A stretch of DNA of 64,000 nucleotides from Duganella phyllosphaerae (lineage in GTDB: Bacteria > Pseudomonadota > Gammaproteobacteria > Burkholderiales > Burkholderiaceae_D), in contig NZ_LROM01000147.1 in the NCBI RefSeq assembly GCF_001758785.1, forward strand, positions 1 to 64,000, read 5' to 3'. This document shows, piece after piece, positions 45,078 through 53,630 of this stretch (its first letter is position 1; each line of letters begins with the position of its first letter). The translations under genes and the position numbers were made by a program. The notes beneath the pieces are model-generated. The model worked only from the letters and a program-made list of their open reading frames with translations. It made no database searches and was not told the DNA's origin.

Positions 45078-46484
45078 CTATTTGGCGACCGGCTGGAAGC
45101 CGTCGGTGCCGATTTCGAGCTCGGTCACGTCGCCGTATTTTTTGGCGACGTCGCGGATATCGGCCGCCTTGCCGATCAACACGGTTTGCAAGTTGTTGCG
45201 CGGGAAGTGCTTGTTGACCAGCGCCTTGGCGCGCTCAGGGGTGAGGCTGTCGACGTCGCGGGTGAAGTTGTCGATCTGTTCGCGGCCCACGTCGGACGCG
45301 TACATGTCGCCGAGCAGGCCGGCCAGCTGTTCGCCGGTTTCATAGCGCGGCGGGAACTGGCCCTTGACGTACGCTTTGGCCGAATCGAGCGTGGCCTTGT
45401 CGATCCCCTTGTCCCACAGGCGCTGGTAGGTCTTGTGCGCCAGGGCCAGCGCGTCGCCGGTCTTGACCGACGCGGTAAAGCTCGAAATGGCGAAGGTGCC
45501 GGTTTGCGACAGCACGCTGAACTGGCTGCTGGCGCCATAGGTCAGGCCCGAGTTGACGCGCAGCTCGTCGTTGAGCCACGACGTGAAGCGGCCGCCGAGG
45601 ATGGTGTTGAGCACTTGCAGCGGCACGTAGTCGGCATCGTTGCGGGCGATGCCGGCGCCGCCGATCAGGAACGTGGTCTCGATGGCGTCGGGCTTGTTCA
45701 CCAGCCACACGCGCGCCTTGTCGGCTTGCACCTTGCCGTTGTCCTGCTGCTGCGGCGCCGGGCCGGTCGCCTTCCAGGCGCCGAACAGCGACTCGATCTG
45801 GCGCCGCATTTCGTCCTTCTGGAAATCGCCCACCACCACGATGGCGGCATTGTCCGGACGGTAGAACTGGCCGTAATAGCGCTGCACGTCGGCCTGTTTC
45901 AACGCGCTGACGCTGCCCACCGTGCCGCTGGCCGGAATGCCGTACGGCGCGTTGCCGAACAACATGGCGCGGTAATAGGTGCCCACCACGTTGCGCGGTG
46001 CTTCCTTGGCCTGCTTCAAGCCGATGACCTTGCGCTCGCGCAGCTTGGCCAGTTCGGCGTCGTCGAACGACGGTTGCTGGACGATTTCGGCAAACAGCGG
46101 CAGCAGGGCGGCAGCGTCCTTGCGGGCAAAGTTGGCTTGCACCGTGCTGGACTCGGCGCCGGCGCCGCCGGCCAGGCGCGCGCCACGGAAGTCGAACGCC
46201 TCGTCGATGGCTTTCTTGTTGCGGGCCCTGGTGCCCAGCAGCAGGGCGTCGCCGGTGAGGTTGGACAGGCCCGGCTGGGCAGCGTCGTTGACGGCGCCGG
46301 CCTTGACCACCGCGCGCACCGAGATCAGCGGCACTTCGTGGCGTTCCATCAGGTACACCGTCAGGCCGTTGGGCAGCTTGACGGTCTCGAACGCGGGCAG
46401 GCGAAATTCAGCGGCCAGCACCGGTGCAACCGCCGCGCCCAGCACCGCGCCCGTCATTACCACGGCTATCATTGTTTTTTTCAT
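45078..46484 (-). CDS. M16-family peptidase-like subunit without the zinc motif
   Basis: A 468-residue exported protein (signal peptide about 1-24, VVMTGAVLGAAVAPVLAAEF) with the M16 double-domain fold. At the place of the HxxEH zinc motif it has LSNLTGDAL, so it should be inactive. The C-terminal half keeps the substrate-binding SGLTYGASSQF loop. This matches the beta-type subunit of heterodimeric M16B peptidases. It is 3 bases after the active partner. Confidence 0.92.
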   Translation of the reverse strand: MKKTMIAVVMTGAVLGAAVAPVLAAEFRLPAFETVKLPNGLTVYLMERHEVPLISVRAVVKAGAVNDAAQPGLSNLTGDALLLGTRARNKKAIDEAFDFRGARLAGGAGAESSTVQANFARKDAAALLPLFAEIVQQPSFDDAELAKLRERKVIGLKQAKEAPRNVVGTYYRAMLFGNAPYGIPASGTVGSVSALKQADVQRYYGQFYRPDNAAIVVVGDFQKDEMRRQIESLFGAWKATGPAPQQQDNGKVQADKARVWLVNKPDAIETTFLIGGAGIARNDADYVPLQVLNTILGGRFTSWLNDELRVNSGLTYGASSQFSVLSQTGTFAISSFTASVKTGDALALAHKTYQRLWDKGIDKATLDSAKAYVKGQFPPRYETGEQLAGLLGDMYASDVGREQIDNFTRDVDSLTPERAKALVNKHFPRNNLQTVLIGKAADIRDVAKKYGDVTELEIGTDGFQPVAK

Positions 46485-46487
46485 CGA

Positions 46488-47810
46488 TCAGTCCTCCTTC
46501 GCAGCGAGCACGCCAACGGTGCGCTGCGATTTTTTCAGGTATTTGGCGGCCACGGCCTGGATATCGGCGGGCGTGAGCTTGGCATAGGCGGCAGGGGCGT
46601 CGAACATTTTCTTGTAGTCGCCAAAGAACATCTCGTAGTTGCCCAGCTGCTGGGCCTTGCCGTTGATGGTTTCCTGCTCGCGGTACAGGTTGACCAGTTT
46701 CTGGTTGCGTACCTTGTCCAGTTCCTCGGCGGTGACGCCATCCTTGACCACTTTGTCGAGCTCGGCCAGCAGCGCTTTTTCCAGCGTGGCCGGATCGACC
46801 TTGGCGGCGGCCACGGCAACCACGTACAGCAGGCCGGGATCGAAACCTTCGGCGGCATTGGCCGACACTTGCGTGGCCAGTTGCTGCTCGACCAGCGCCT
46901 TGTACAGGCGCGAGGTCTTGCCGTCGGCCAGCACGCTTTGCAGCACTTCCAGCGCGTAGTAATCGGGGCTGTTGCCGGCCGGGATCTTGTAAGCGATCGC
47001 CAGGTTGGGCGAGGTGGCCGATTCCTTGGTCACGAAAATGCGGCGCTCGCCGGTTTGCGGCGGCTCCACCGTGCGCACGGCCGGCGGCGGCGCGCCTTTT
47101 GGAATCTTGCCGAAGTAGCGCGTGGCCAGTCTTTTCACGTCATCGGCCTTGACGTCGCCGACGATCACCGCCACCGCGTTGTTCGGTGCGTAATACGTCT
47201 TGAAGTAGTGTTCCAGGTCTTGCTGGGTCCAGGCCTTGATGTCGGACTCGTGGCCGATCACGGGCCAGGAATACGGGTGGGCCGAGAACGCCACGCCATT
47301 GACCGCCTGCTGCAAGGCGCGCATGTTGGAGTTTTCCAGGCCGGTGCTGCGTTCGGACAGCACCACGCCGCGTTCGCTGGCAACCATGTTCGGATCGATG
47401 TTCAGGTGCGCGATGCGATCGCTTTCCAGCGTGAAGATGGTCTCCAGCGACGACGCCGGGAACCAGTCCTGGTACACGGTCAGGTCGTTGCTGGTGTAGG
47501 CGTTGTTGGAGCCGCCCTTGGCTTCCATGGTGCGATCGAACATTTTCGGGCCGAAGTTCTTCGAGCCGTTGAACATCATGTGCTCAAAGAAGTGCGACAG
47601 GCCCGTGATGCCGGGCGCCTCGTTGCGCGAGCCGACTTTCCAGAACGTGTACATATTGGCGTTGGGGATGGTGTGCGATTCGAGCACGATGAACTTCATG
47701 CCGTTGGCCAGCGTGAAGGTCTGCACCTCGTTGACCATGTCGGCTGCCTTGGCTGGCGCGGTGGCGGCCAAGCCGAGCAGGACGCTGGCGGCCAGGACTT
47801 TCCATTTCAT
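46488..47810 (-). CDS. M16-family zinc peptidase, catalytic subunit
   Basis: A 440-residue exported metalloprotease (signal peptide about 1-22). It carries the inverted zinc motif HFFEHM (HxxEH) and the downstream Glu in the VVLSERS region. Family members degrade small peptides in the periplasm. I start at MKWKVLAAS (47810) with AAGGAG upstream; the frame extension lacks a signal sequence. It heads a three-gene minus-strand operon. Confidence 0.93.
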   Translation of the reverse strand: MKWKVLAASVLLGLAATAPAKAADMVNEVQTFTLANGMKFIVLESHTIPNANMYTFWKVGSRNEAPGITGLSHFFEHMMFNGSKNFGPKMFDRTMEAKGGSNNAYTSNDLTVYQDWFPASSLETIFTLESDRIAHLNIDPNMVASERGVVLSERSTGLENSNMRALQQAVNGVAFSAHPYSWPVIGHESDIKAWTQQDLEHYFKTYYAPNNAVAVIVGDVKADDVKRLATRYFGKIPKGAPPPAVRTVEPPQTGERRIFVTKESATSPNLAIAYKIPAGNSPDYYALEVLQSVLADGKTSRLYKALVEQQLATQVSANAAEGFDPGLLYVVAVAAAKVDPATLEKALLAELDKVVKDGVTAEELDKVRNQKLVNLYREQETINGKAQQLGNYEMFFGDYKKMFDAPAAYAKLTPADIQAVAAKYLKKSQRTVGVLAAKED

Positions 47811-47931
47811 AAGGACTCCTTGTATTGAAGCGTAAAGCATACGTTATCTGGCAATATTGTCGTTAATTATTTGCCGACAGCAAGCTTAGCGGCTAGCATG
47901 ACACTAACCAAAAAAATTGAGGGAGCTGCAC

Positions 47932-48411
47932 ATGGAAAAACCGATGGCCTGGGTCGCTCACGAGCTGAGCATGACCGTGCTGATGACACCCGACATGGCC
48001 AATTTCTCCGGCAACGTCCACGGCGGCACCATTTTGAAATATCTCGACAGCGTGGCCTACGCCTGCGCAAGCCGCTACTGCGGCAGCTACACGGTGACCT
48101 TGTCGGTGGACCAGGTGATGTTTTTGCAACCGATCCACGTGGGCGAGCTGGTGACCTTCCTGGCCTCGATCAACTACACCGGCAACACGTCGATGGAAGT
48201 GGGCATCCGGGTCGTCACCGAAAACATCCAGAAGCGCCTGGTGCGCCACGCCAACAGCTGCTACTTCACCATGGTGGCCGTTGACGAACACCGCAAGCCG
48301 CTGCCAGTGCCCAAGCTGGTGCTCGAGACCGAAGAACAGAAGCAACGCTGGGAACAAGCGCTGCGCCGCAAACACGCGCGCCAGTCAGTCCACGGCGAAC
48401 GCAAAAAATAA
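47932..48411 (+). CDS. Acyl-CoA thioesterase, hotdog fold (YciA-like)
   Basis: A 159-residue cytosolic protein that hydrolyses acyl-CoA to free acid and CoA. The pattern MTVLMTPDMANFSGNVHGGT then LKYLDSVAYACASRYCG and VGELVTFLASINYTGNTSME is typical of the YciA/BACH thioesterase group, with the catalytic Asn/Asp-like region near the start. RBS GGGAG precedes ATG 47932. The tail (about 130-159) is basic. The substrate chain length is unknown. Confidence 0.92.
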   Translation: MEKPMAWVAHELSMTVLMTPDMANFSGNVHGGTILKYLDSVAYACASRYCGSYTVTLSVDQVMFLQPIHVGELVTFLASINYTGNTSMEVGIRVVTENIQKRLVRHANSCYFTMVAVDEHRKPLPVPKLVLETEEQKQRWEQALRRKHARQSVHGERKK

Positions 48412-48417
48412 CCCCAG

Positions 48418-48500
48418 TTCGGGGTCAGTGCCGACATTTGGACACGAACTGAGCCTTATGGCTGTTGGGCTCGTGTCTAAATGTCGGCACTGACCCCGAA
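48418..48500. repeat. Long inverted repeat between convergent genes
   Basis: Arms of 30 bp (48418-48447 and 48471-48500) match at 29 of 30 positions; the left arm reads TTCGGGGTCAGTGCCGACAT then TTGGACACGA. The spacer is 23 bases and can form a small inner GAGCC/GGCTC pairing. It lies between the stop of the thioesterase gene and the MFS gene, so it could end both transcripts. The size and sequence look like a dispersed intergenic element, but only one copy is in this window. Confidence 0.8.
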
Positions 48501-48568
48501 GTTAAATGAAAAGCCGAGCTCGCGGTTCAGGCGCTGGCGCAGGGCGTTGCCGTCGAATACGGACGGGT

Positions 48569-49879
48569 TTATTTCTTCGGGCCCCGCGTCAGGAACACCA
48601 GCGCAGCAGCCACCAGCGACGCTGCGGCGAGCCCGTACAGCCCGCCCTGGATCGACCCGGTCTTCTGCTCGAGGTAGCCGAAGGTGGCCGGCGCCACGAA
48701 GCCGCCCAGGTTGCCCAGCGAGTTGATCAATGCGATCACGGCAGCGGCGATGCGGGCGTCAAGGTACGCTTGCGGGATTGGCCAGAACAGCGCGGAAGCG
48801 GCCTTGAAGCCGATACCGGCAAAGCAGATCGCCACGAACGCGAATACCGGCCCGCCCACGGTGGACATGAACATGCCGGTCGCCGCGATCACCAGCGCAA
48901 TCGCCACCCACATCTGCTGGCGCTTGAAGCGCGCCGCCAGCGAGGCGAACATATACATGGCCGCGATCGAGATAATCCACGGAATCGAGTTGAACATGCC
49001 GATCTGGAAGTCGGTGTAGTGGCCCATCTTCTTGATGATGCTCGGCAGCCAGAACGTGGCGCCGTAAATGGTCAGCTGGATGGCGAAATAGATGAAGCAG
49101 AACAGCGCAATCCGGCTGTCGCGCAGCAGCGAGAACATGCTGACGTGGCCGGGTTTCGACTTCTCCCGTTCCTTCTGCTCGGCAGCGATCACGGTTTCCA
49201 GTTCATGGCGCTCGGCGTCGGTGAGCCACTTGGCGTCGCTCGGTTTCGAGTCCAGGCAGAACCACACCACAAAGCACAGCAATATCGACGCCACGCCTTC
49301 GATGATGAACATCCACTGCCAGCCATGCAGGCCGCCGCCCTCGATTTGCAGCAGCGCGCCCGACAGCGGACCGGACACCACCGACGCCAGCGCCGAGCCG
49401 CTGAGGAAGATCGCCATCGCCTTGCCGCGCTCGGCGTTGGGCAGCCACTGGGTAAAGTAATACACCACGCCCGGGAAGAAACCGGCCTCGGCCACGCCCA
49501 GCAAAAAGCGCATCACGTAGAACGAGGTTTCGCCCTGCACGAACGCCATGCCGGTGGCGACGATGCCCCAGGTCGCCATGATGCGGGTGAGCCACGCCTT
49601 GGCGCCGAAGCGCTGCTGCAGGATGTTGGACGGCACCTCGAACAGCGCGTAGGCCAGGAAGAAAATGCCGGCGCCAAAGCCGAACGCGGCCGCGCCGATG
49701 CCCAGGTCCGCTTCCAGGTGCGAACGGACAAAGCCGATGTTGACGCGGTCGATGTAATTGGCAATGAACATCACGACAAACAACGGCAGGATGCGCCACT
49801 TGATCTTGCTGACCGCGCTGGCCAGCACGCTCGATGGCGCGCCGCCGCCGGCGGTGGTGGTTGGTAATACTGTACTCAT
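48569..49879 (-). CDS. MFS transporter, anion:cation symporter (GudP/tartrate-like)
   Basis: A 436-residue inner-membrane protein with twelve segments. It shows the ACS-family signature YIDRVNIGFV and LEVPSNILQQRFG-type (here FEVPSNILQQRFGAKAWLTR) and AEAGFFPGVVYYFTQWLP. It lies 42 bases after the glucarate dehydratase gene and should import the same aldarate. The exact sugar acid is inferred from that neighbour. Confidence 0.9.
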   Translation of the reverse strand: MSTVLPTTTAGGGAPSSVLASAVSKIKWRILPLFVVMFIANYIDRVNIGFVRSHLEADLGIGAAAFGFGAGIFFLAYALFEVPSNILQQRFGAKAWLTRIMATWGIVATGMAFVQGETSFYVMRFLLGVAEAGFFPGVVYYFTQWLPNAERGKAMAIFLSGSALASVVSGPLSGALLQIEGGGLHGWQWMFIIEGVASILLCFVVWFCLDSKPSDAKWLTDAERHELETVIAAEQKEREKSKPGHVSMFSLLRDSRIALFCFIYFAIQLTIYGATFWLPSIIKKMGHYTDFQIGMFNSIPWIISIAAMYMFASLAARFKRQQMWVAIALVIAATGMFMSTVGGPVFAFVAICFAGIGFKAASALFWPIPQAYLDARIAAAVIALINSLGNLGGFVAPATFGYLEQKTGSIQGGLYGLAAASLVAAALVFLTRGPKK

Positions 49880-49921
49880 GTTGCAGTCTCCTCAAACTTC
49901 CATGGACAGGCCGGAATGCTG

Positions 49922-51265
49922 TTAGCGCACCAGGCAGGGCTTTTTGTTATCGAATTTCCAGCCCGGAATCAAATACTGCATGGCGACGCCGTCATCGCGC
50001 GCGCCCAGGCCCATGTTCAGGTACAGCTGGTGGCCGGCCTCCAGTGCGTCGAGATCGAGTTCCACGCCCAGGCCTGGCGTGGTCGGCACCTGCACCTTGC
50101 CGCCGACGATCTGGAACGGGTTGCGGGTCAGGTGCTGGCCGTCCTGCCAGATCCAGTGGGTGTCGATGGCGGTGATCTTGCCCGGTGCGGCCGCTGCCAC
50201 GTGGGTGAACATGGCCAGCGAGATATCGAAGTGGTTGTTCGAATGCGACCCCCAGGTCAGGCCCCATTCGTGGCACATCTGCGCCACCCGCACCGACCCC
50301 TGCATGGTCCAGAAGTGCGGATCGGCCAAAGGAATGTCGACCGATTGCAGCTGGATCGCATGCTGCATCTCGCGCCAGTCGGTGGCGACCATGTTGGTGG
50401 CGGTGAGCAGGCCGGTGGCGCGGCGAAATTCGGCCATCACTTCGCGCCCGCTATAGCCGTTCTCGGCGCCGCACGGGTCTTCGGCGTAGGCCAGCACGTC
50501 GTGCTGGTCGCGGCACAGGCGGATCGCGTCTTTCAGGAGCCAGCCGCCGTTGGGGTCGAGCGTGATGCGCGCGGTGGGGAAGCGCTCGTGCAGCGCGGTG
50601 ACGGCGGCGATCTCATCCTCGCCGCGCAGCACGCCGCCTTTCAGTTTGAAGTCCTGGAAGCCGTAGCGATCGTACGCCGCCTCGGCCAGGCGCACCACGG
50701 CCCCCGGCGTCAGCGCCTTTTGATGGCGCAGGCGCAGCCACGCGTCTTCATTGTCGGGATCGGCCGCGTAGGGCAGGTCGGTGTCGTTGCGGTCGCCAAT
50801 GTAGAACAGGTAGCCGAGCATTTCCACCTCGGTGCGCTGCTGGCCGTCGCCGAGCAGGGCAGCGACCGGTACGCCCAGGTGCTGGCCCAGCAGGTCGAGC
50901 AGCGACGCTTCGAGCGCGGTGATGGCGTGAATGGCAATGCGCAGGTCGAATGTTTGCAGGCCGCGTCCGCCGGCATCGCGGCCGGAAAACGCCGTGCGGG
51001 CCGCATTGAGGATGGCCTTGTAATTGCCGATGCTGTGGCCGATGACCAGTTCTTTCGCATCTTCCAGGGTCTGGCGGATCGCTTCGCCGCCCGGCACTTC
51101 GCCGACGCCGGTGTGGCCGGCGCTGTCGGTCAGGATGACGATGTTGCGGGTGAAGTAGGGGCCGTGAGCGCCGCTGAGGTTGAGCAGCATGCTGTCGCGT
51201 CCGGCGACGGGAACCACGCGCATGGCGGTAATCGTAGGGGTGTCGTAAGTAGTCTGGTTGGCCAT
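49922..51265 (-). CDS. gudD: Glucarate dehydratase (enolase superfamily)
   Basis: A 447-residue cytosolic enzyme that dehydrates D-glucarate or L-idarate to 5-keto-4-deoxyglucarate. The length equals E. coli GudD (446). The catalytic Lys lies in FKLKGGVLRGEDE (about 206), the metal-ligand region DPNGGWLL and AEDPCGAENG is intact, and the catalytic His lies in SHSNNHFDIS (about 337). MRVVPVAGRDSMLLNLSGAH opens the family pattern. Downstream enzymes (kdgD, aldehyde dehydrogenase) are not in the window. Confidence 0.93.
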   Translation of the reverse strand: MANQTTYDTPTITAMRVVPVAGRDSMLLNLSGAHGPYFTRNIVILTDSAGHTGVGEVPGGEAIRQTLEDAKELVIGHSIGNYKAILNAARTAFSGRDAGGRGLQTFDLRIAIHAITALEASLLDLLGQHLGVPVAALLGDGQQRTEVEMLGYLFYIGDRNDTDLPYAADPDNEDAWLRLRHQKALTPGAVVRLAEAAYDRYGFQDFKLKGGVLRGEDEIAAVTALHERFPTARITLDPNGGWLLKDAIRLCRDQHDVLAYAEDPCGAENGYSGREVMAEFRRATGLLTATNMVATDWREMQHAIQLQSVDIPLADPHFWTMQGSVRVAQMCHEWGLTWGSHSNNHFDISLAMFTHVAAAAPGKITAIDTHWIWQDGQHLTRNPFQIVGGKVQVPTTPGLGVELDLDALEAGHQLYLNMGLGARDDGVAMQYLIPGWKFDNKKPCLVR

Positions 51266-51295
51266 GGTATTCCTTGGTTGATCGTGGAAATGATT

Positions 51296-51325
51296 GCGCT
51301 GTCATTCAATGGTAGCGATGTCATT
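51296..51325. promoter_or_regulatory. LacI-type operator candidate for the glucarate genes
   Basis: ATGGTAGCGATGTCAT (51309-51324) fits the LacI/GntR symmetry ATGnnAnCGnTnnCAT. A related half-site GCGCTGTCATT occurs at 51296, and GCGATGTCATT at 51315, 19 bases apart. The site lies between gudD and the divergent LacI gene and probably binds that protein. Confidence 0.5.
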
Positions 51326-51405
51326 TGCAGAGATCAAGCTAAATTTCACGGATTTACTATTTCAAAAATGATAGAAAATGATGTGTTACTGTACAATCCA
51401 CGCTC

Positions 51406-52461
51406 ATGACCATCAAAAATGACCAGTCCGAACTGCGGACCTTGCGTGCCGGCGGCACTGAAATCAGTGTCAGCGGCGCAACGCTGGCCGATGTCGCCAA
51501 GGTAGCCGGCGTGTCGCCGATCACCGTGTCGCGCGCGCTCAACCAGCCGCACCTGGTGCGGCCCAATACGCTGGCGCGGGTGCAGCAGGCGGTGCAGCAG
51601 ACCGGTTACGTGAAAAACATGATGGCCGGCGCGCTGGCGTCCAACCGCAGCAAGCTGGTGTCGCTGGTGATCCCCAGCATTGCCACGCCGATCTTTGCCG
51701 AGATGGTGGAAGCGGTCACCGACACGCTCACCCAAGCCGGCTACCAGTTGCTGCTGGGCTTGTCGCGCTACGAACCGTGGCGCGAGGAGGTGCTGGTCGA
51801 AACCATTCTCAGCCGTCGCCCGGACGGCATTATCGTCACCGGCACCCTGCATACCGACAACACGCGGCGGCGCCTGGAACTGTCGGGCGTGCCGGTGGTG
51901 GAGGCGTGGGACATGGCAGCGTCGCCGATCGATATGGTGGTGGGCTTTTCGCACGAGGAAGTGGGTCAGGCCACGGCGCGCCACCTGCTCGAGCGCGGCT
52001 ACCGGCGCATCGCGATCCTGGCCGTTAACGACCCGCGCGGCGCGCGCCGCAACCAGGGGCTGCAGGCAGAACTGGCGCGCCACGGCGTGGCGGTGGCGGC
52101 CGTGCAACTGATGCCGCTGCCCACCACCTTGCAACTGGGCCGCGAAGGCCTGGTGCAACTGCTGGCGCAAGCGCCCGATCTCGATGCGGTGGTGTGCAGT
52201 TCCGACACGCTGGCGCATGGCGTGCTGACCGAAGCCGTCAGCCGGGGGCTGGACGTGCCGGGGCAGCTTGCGGTGATCGGCTTTGGCGACCTCAATTTTG
52301 CCGCGCACACGTATCCGCCGCTCTCGACCATCCACGTCGATGGCCGCAACATCGGCACGGTGGCGGCGCAACTGCTGCTGGACCGGCTCGACGGCGGCAA
52401 CCAGGAGCGTCCGCGCGTGATCGATACCGGCTTCGAGCTCATCCACCGGGCCAGTACCTAG
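51406..52461 (+). CDS. LacI-family transcription regulator
   Basis: A 351-residue repressor-type protein. The N-terminal helix-turn-helix (TLADVAKVAGVSPITVSRAL, about 26-45) with hinge helix, and the periplasmic-binding-protein-like effector core (about 80-345) are clear. It has a 20-residue lead before the DNA-binding helix. It is divergent from gudD-MFS, so glucarate or a downstream product is the likely inducer. It resembles the GntR subgroup. Confidence 0.9.
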   Translation: MTIKNDQSELRTLRAGGTEISVSGATLADVAKVAGVSPITVSRALNQPHLVRPNTLARVQQAVQQTGYVKNMMAGALASNRSKLVSLVIPSIATPIFAEMVEAVTDTLTQAGYQLLLGLSRYEPWREEVLVETILSRRPDGIIVTGTLHTDNTRRRLELSGVPVVEAWDMAASPIDMVVGFSHEEVGQATARHLLERGYRRIAILAVNDPRGARRNQGLQAELARHGVAVAAVQLMPLPTTLQLGREGLVQLLAQAPDLDAVVCSSDTLAHGVLTEAVSRGLDVPGQLAVIGFGDLNFAAHTYPPLSTIHVDGRNIGTVAAQLLLDRLDGGNQERPRVIDTGFELIHRAST

Positions 52462-52475
52462 CGCCTGTCCCTCTT

Positions 52476-53210
52476 CTAGAGTGGGGCCGTGCGCAGTTTC
52501 CAGACGATCCAGCTGGCCCATAGCCGGTTGAACCACGGTAACGATAGCCGCCGCGCCAGCCGGCGCTGCATCGCCAGCGCCGGCGACGGCTGCGCGCCCT
52601 GTACCGCAAACCAGATGCGGTTGTTGCCCGCCACCCCGCGCAAGGTACAGATACTGCCGCCGAACGCGTGCCGCAGGCGCCGCAACATGGTGCCGTAAGC
52701 GGGGTCGTAACTGAAGATGTTGGTCGCCAGTACGCCGCCCGGGCGCAGCGCGCGGCGGCAGTCGGCGTAGAAGGCGGCGGTGCCCAGCGCCGCCGGCAAG
52801 CCGAGTTCGTCGAAGCCGTCCACCAGCAGCACGTCGGCGCTGCCGCGCAGCTGGCGCAGGTAATGCGCGGCATCGGCGTGGATGATGGTCAGGCGCTCGT
52901 CGTCGGGGGGAATGGCGAATTGTTCGCGCAGGGCGATCACGTCGGCGCGCAATTCCAGCACCGTGATGCGCGCCTGCGGCAGGTAGCGATGGCAGAACTT
53001 GGCCAGCGAGCCACCGCCCAGGCCTACCATCACGATATGCGCGGGCTGCGGCTGGAACAGCGTAAAGCACATCATGGCGCGGCAGTAGGCCAGCACCAGG
53101 TGGTCCGGGTGCGACAGCTTCATCTCGCTTTGCACCATGCCCGGACGAAATTCCAGCAGGCGGCGGTTGCCACGCGTGTGGACCTGGGGGCGGGGATCGG
53201 GTGGTGTCAA
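52476..53210 (-). CDS. Spermidine-synthase-like SAM-dependent protein
   Basis: A 244-residue Rossmann-fold protein. It has a SpeE-type nucleotide region (HIVMVGLGGGSLAKFCHRYL) and the acidic DVLLVDGFDELGLPAAL, where the family's catalytic Asp sits. It lacks a SpeD partner and the full aminopropyl pocket cannot be verified, so methyltransferase or polyamine activity are both possible. It converges on the LacI gene by 14 bases. Confidence 0.78.
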   Translation of the reverse strand: MTPPDPRPQVHTRGNRRLLEFRPGMVQSEMKLSHPDHLVLAYCRAMMCFTLFQPQPAHIVMVGLGGGSLAKFCHRYLPQARITVLELRADVIALREQFAIPPDDERLTIIHADAAHYLRQLRGSADVLLVDGFDELGLPAALGTAAFYADCRRALRPGGVLATNIFSYDPAYGTMLRRLRHAFGGSICTLRGVAGNNRIWFAVQGAQPSPALAMQRRLARRLSLPWFNRLWASWIVWKLRTAPL

Positions 53211-53341
53211 GTGTCTGGAAAATCCGGGATGTCGATTTATAGTAGCATGCGCCCGTCACTTTCATTTACAGAAGGAAAATTTCTATGTAAATTGGCGGGG
53301 CACCGCCATGGGCGGATCACAGGTAAAACCGGAGAGCCACG

Positions 53342-53617
53342 ATGTTTTTAGATCACCCCACACTGACCGCCACCAACAGCCTGACCGAACCCGACCGCAT
53401 CGAGCGCCTGACCCGCGTGTACGGCTACGTGGTAGCGCTGGCCGACCTGTCGGGCAACCAGAGTTTCATTGAAAAAGTGAGCCAGATGCACGACCACAAG
53501 GGCACGCTGATCGTGTTCTGGCACGACACTCCGAGCGAAGACGAAAAAGACCTGTTCTCGAAAGGCTGGGCCAGCAAGATGGGCGACGGCACCACCAGCG
53601 TCGAACACGAGGTCTGA
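53342..53617 (+). CDS. Conserved small protein of unknown function
   Basis: A 91-residue soluble protein (MFLDHPTLTATNSLTEPDRI; C-terminal half HKGTLIVFWHDTPSEDEKDL). GGAGAG precedes the ATG. No signal or membrane segment. The gene ends 13 bases before the GGDEF gene on the same strand, so it may be part of the same transcript. Family not recognised. Confidence 0.65.
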   Translation: MFLDHPTLTATNSLTEPDRIERLTRVYGYVVALADLSGNQSFIEKVSQMHDHKGTLIVFWHDTPSEDEKDLFSKGWASKMGDGTTSVEHEV

Positions 53618-53630
53618 CGTCAGCGCGGTC

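Noticed and set aside
45078..46484. Dead M16 subunit as a pseudogene
   Set aside because: The frame is intact, full length and signal-bearing; a missing zinc motif is normal for this partner.
53211..53265. Upstream extension of the spermidine-synthase-like frame
   Set aside because: No start with ribosome site is better than 53210, and the frame downstream of 52476 is shadow of the LacI gene.
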